A stretch of DNA of 5,020 bases from an uncultured beta proteobacterium (GTDB taxonomy: Bacteria > Pseudomonadota > Gammaproteobacteria > Burkholderiales > Burkholderiaceae_C), in assembly GCA_903927495.1 (NCBI GenBank), contig CAIYNH010000558.1:1-5020 (forward strand), written 5' to 3'. Shown here piece after piece: positions 4,829-5,020 of this stretch. Under the pieces are notes generated by a model. The model had not been told where the DNA came from and searched no databases. It saw nothing but the letters and a program-made list of their open reading frames with translations. The position numbers were made by a program, and so were the translations under genes. Within the stretch, counting starts at the first letter, position 1, and every line of letters begins with the position of its first letter.

Positions 4829-5020
4829 ATGTATCGTCGAACTCTTTTTGTGGTCGGTTTTTTCGCATTTGTCACCGGCTCAGCGATGGCCCAAGGGTAT
4901 CCCAATAAGGTTATCAAGTTGCAAGTTCCCTTTGCTCCAGGGGGGACTACCGATATCATTGCTCGCGTCATGTCCGAGCCGCTGGGTAGGGCACTGGGGC
5001 AAAGTGTGATTGTTGAAAAC
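4829..5020 (+). CDS. Tripartite tricarboxylate transporter substrate-binding protein (TctC/Bug family), 5' part
   Basis: The first 64 codons are present and the gene runs off the window; full family members are around 320 residues. Residues 1-21 are a clear Sec signal peptide (MYRRTLF.., apolar core, cut after AMA). Then comes the family signature YPNKVIKLQVPFAPGGTTDIIAR (24-46), where P-x-x-P-G-G-x-x-D lies in the ligand pocket, followed by MSEPLGRALGQSVIVEN. Bug proteins are periplasmic receptors for small carboxylates and related compounds; many are orphans without TctA/TctB membrane partners. The ligand cannot be read from this part. The start has AGGAG (4814-4818) ten bases ahead and its own promoter. 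Confidence 0.93.
   Translation, partial: MYRRTLFVVGFFAFVTGSAMAQGYPNKVIKLQVPFAPGGTTDIIARVMSEPLGRALGQSVIVEN

Overview
The window looks like a chromosomal stretch of a betaproteobacterium, most likely Burkholderiales/Comamonadaceae (Rhodoferax- or Polaromonas-like). That placement is an inference from gene content: a Bug/TctC-type solute-binding protein, a SapC-family protein, a TesA-like GDSL esterase coupled to mnmH, and a P4-type integrase of the kind common in that order. No rRNA, tRNA or CRISPR array is visible.

Region 1-1073 is a decayed mobile-element zone. The first ~60 codons of a P4-type tyrosine integrase (from 170) run into the 5' part of an IS21-family istA gene on the opposite strand (start at 568). 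The outer end of that IS, with three copies of a ~22-bp repeat, closes at about 792. The 3' parts of both genes, istB and the other IS end are missing. One deletion joining the two genes explains this best. The integrase leader holds a dense set of CCGGGGAA/GTTCCCCG repeats that can fold into a strong hairpin. Bases 793-1073 hold no recognisable gene.

Region 1074-2954 is a minus-strand operon. A TTGACA-type promoter (2926-2954) precedes tesA (exported GDSL esterase/lysophospholipase). tesA overlaps mnmH (tRNA 2-selenouridine synthase) by four bases (ATGA), so the two are probably translationally coupled. Both keep all their catalytic motifs.

Region 3000-3665 (minus) encodes an uncharacterised, probably exported protein. 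It has a FecR-like glycine-rich segment and a C-terminal part that resembles a SPOR domain.

Region 3666-4465 holds a short divergent intergenic stretch and then an intact SapC-family gene (plus strand, start 3749).

Region 4466-4828 is non-coding or degenerate, with an 11-bp inverted repeat 106 bp apart, a weak terminator candidate and a good promoter. From 4829 the start of a TctC/Bug-type periplasmic binding protein runs off the right edge.

I see no complete new defence or mobile system here. The points most worth checking are the hairpin/repeat architecture at the integrase start, the int-istA junction, and the SPOR-like exported protein.
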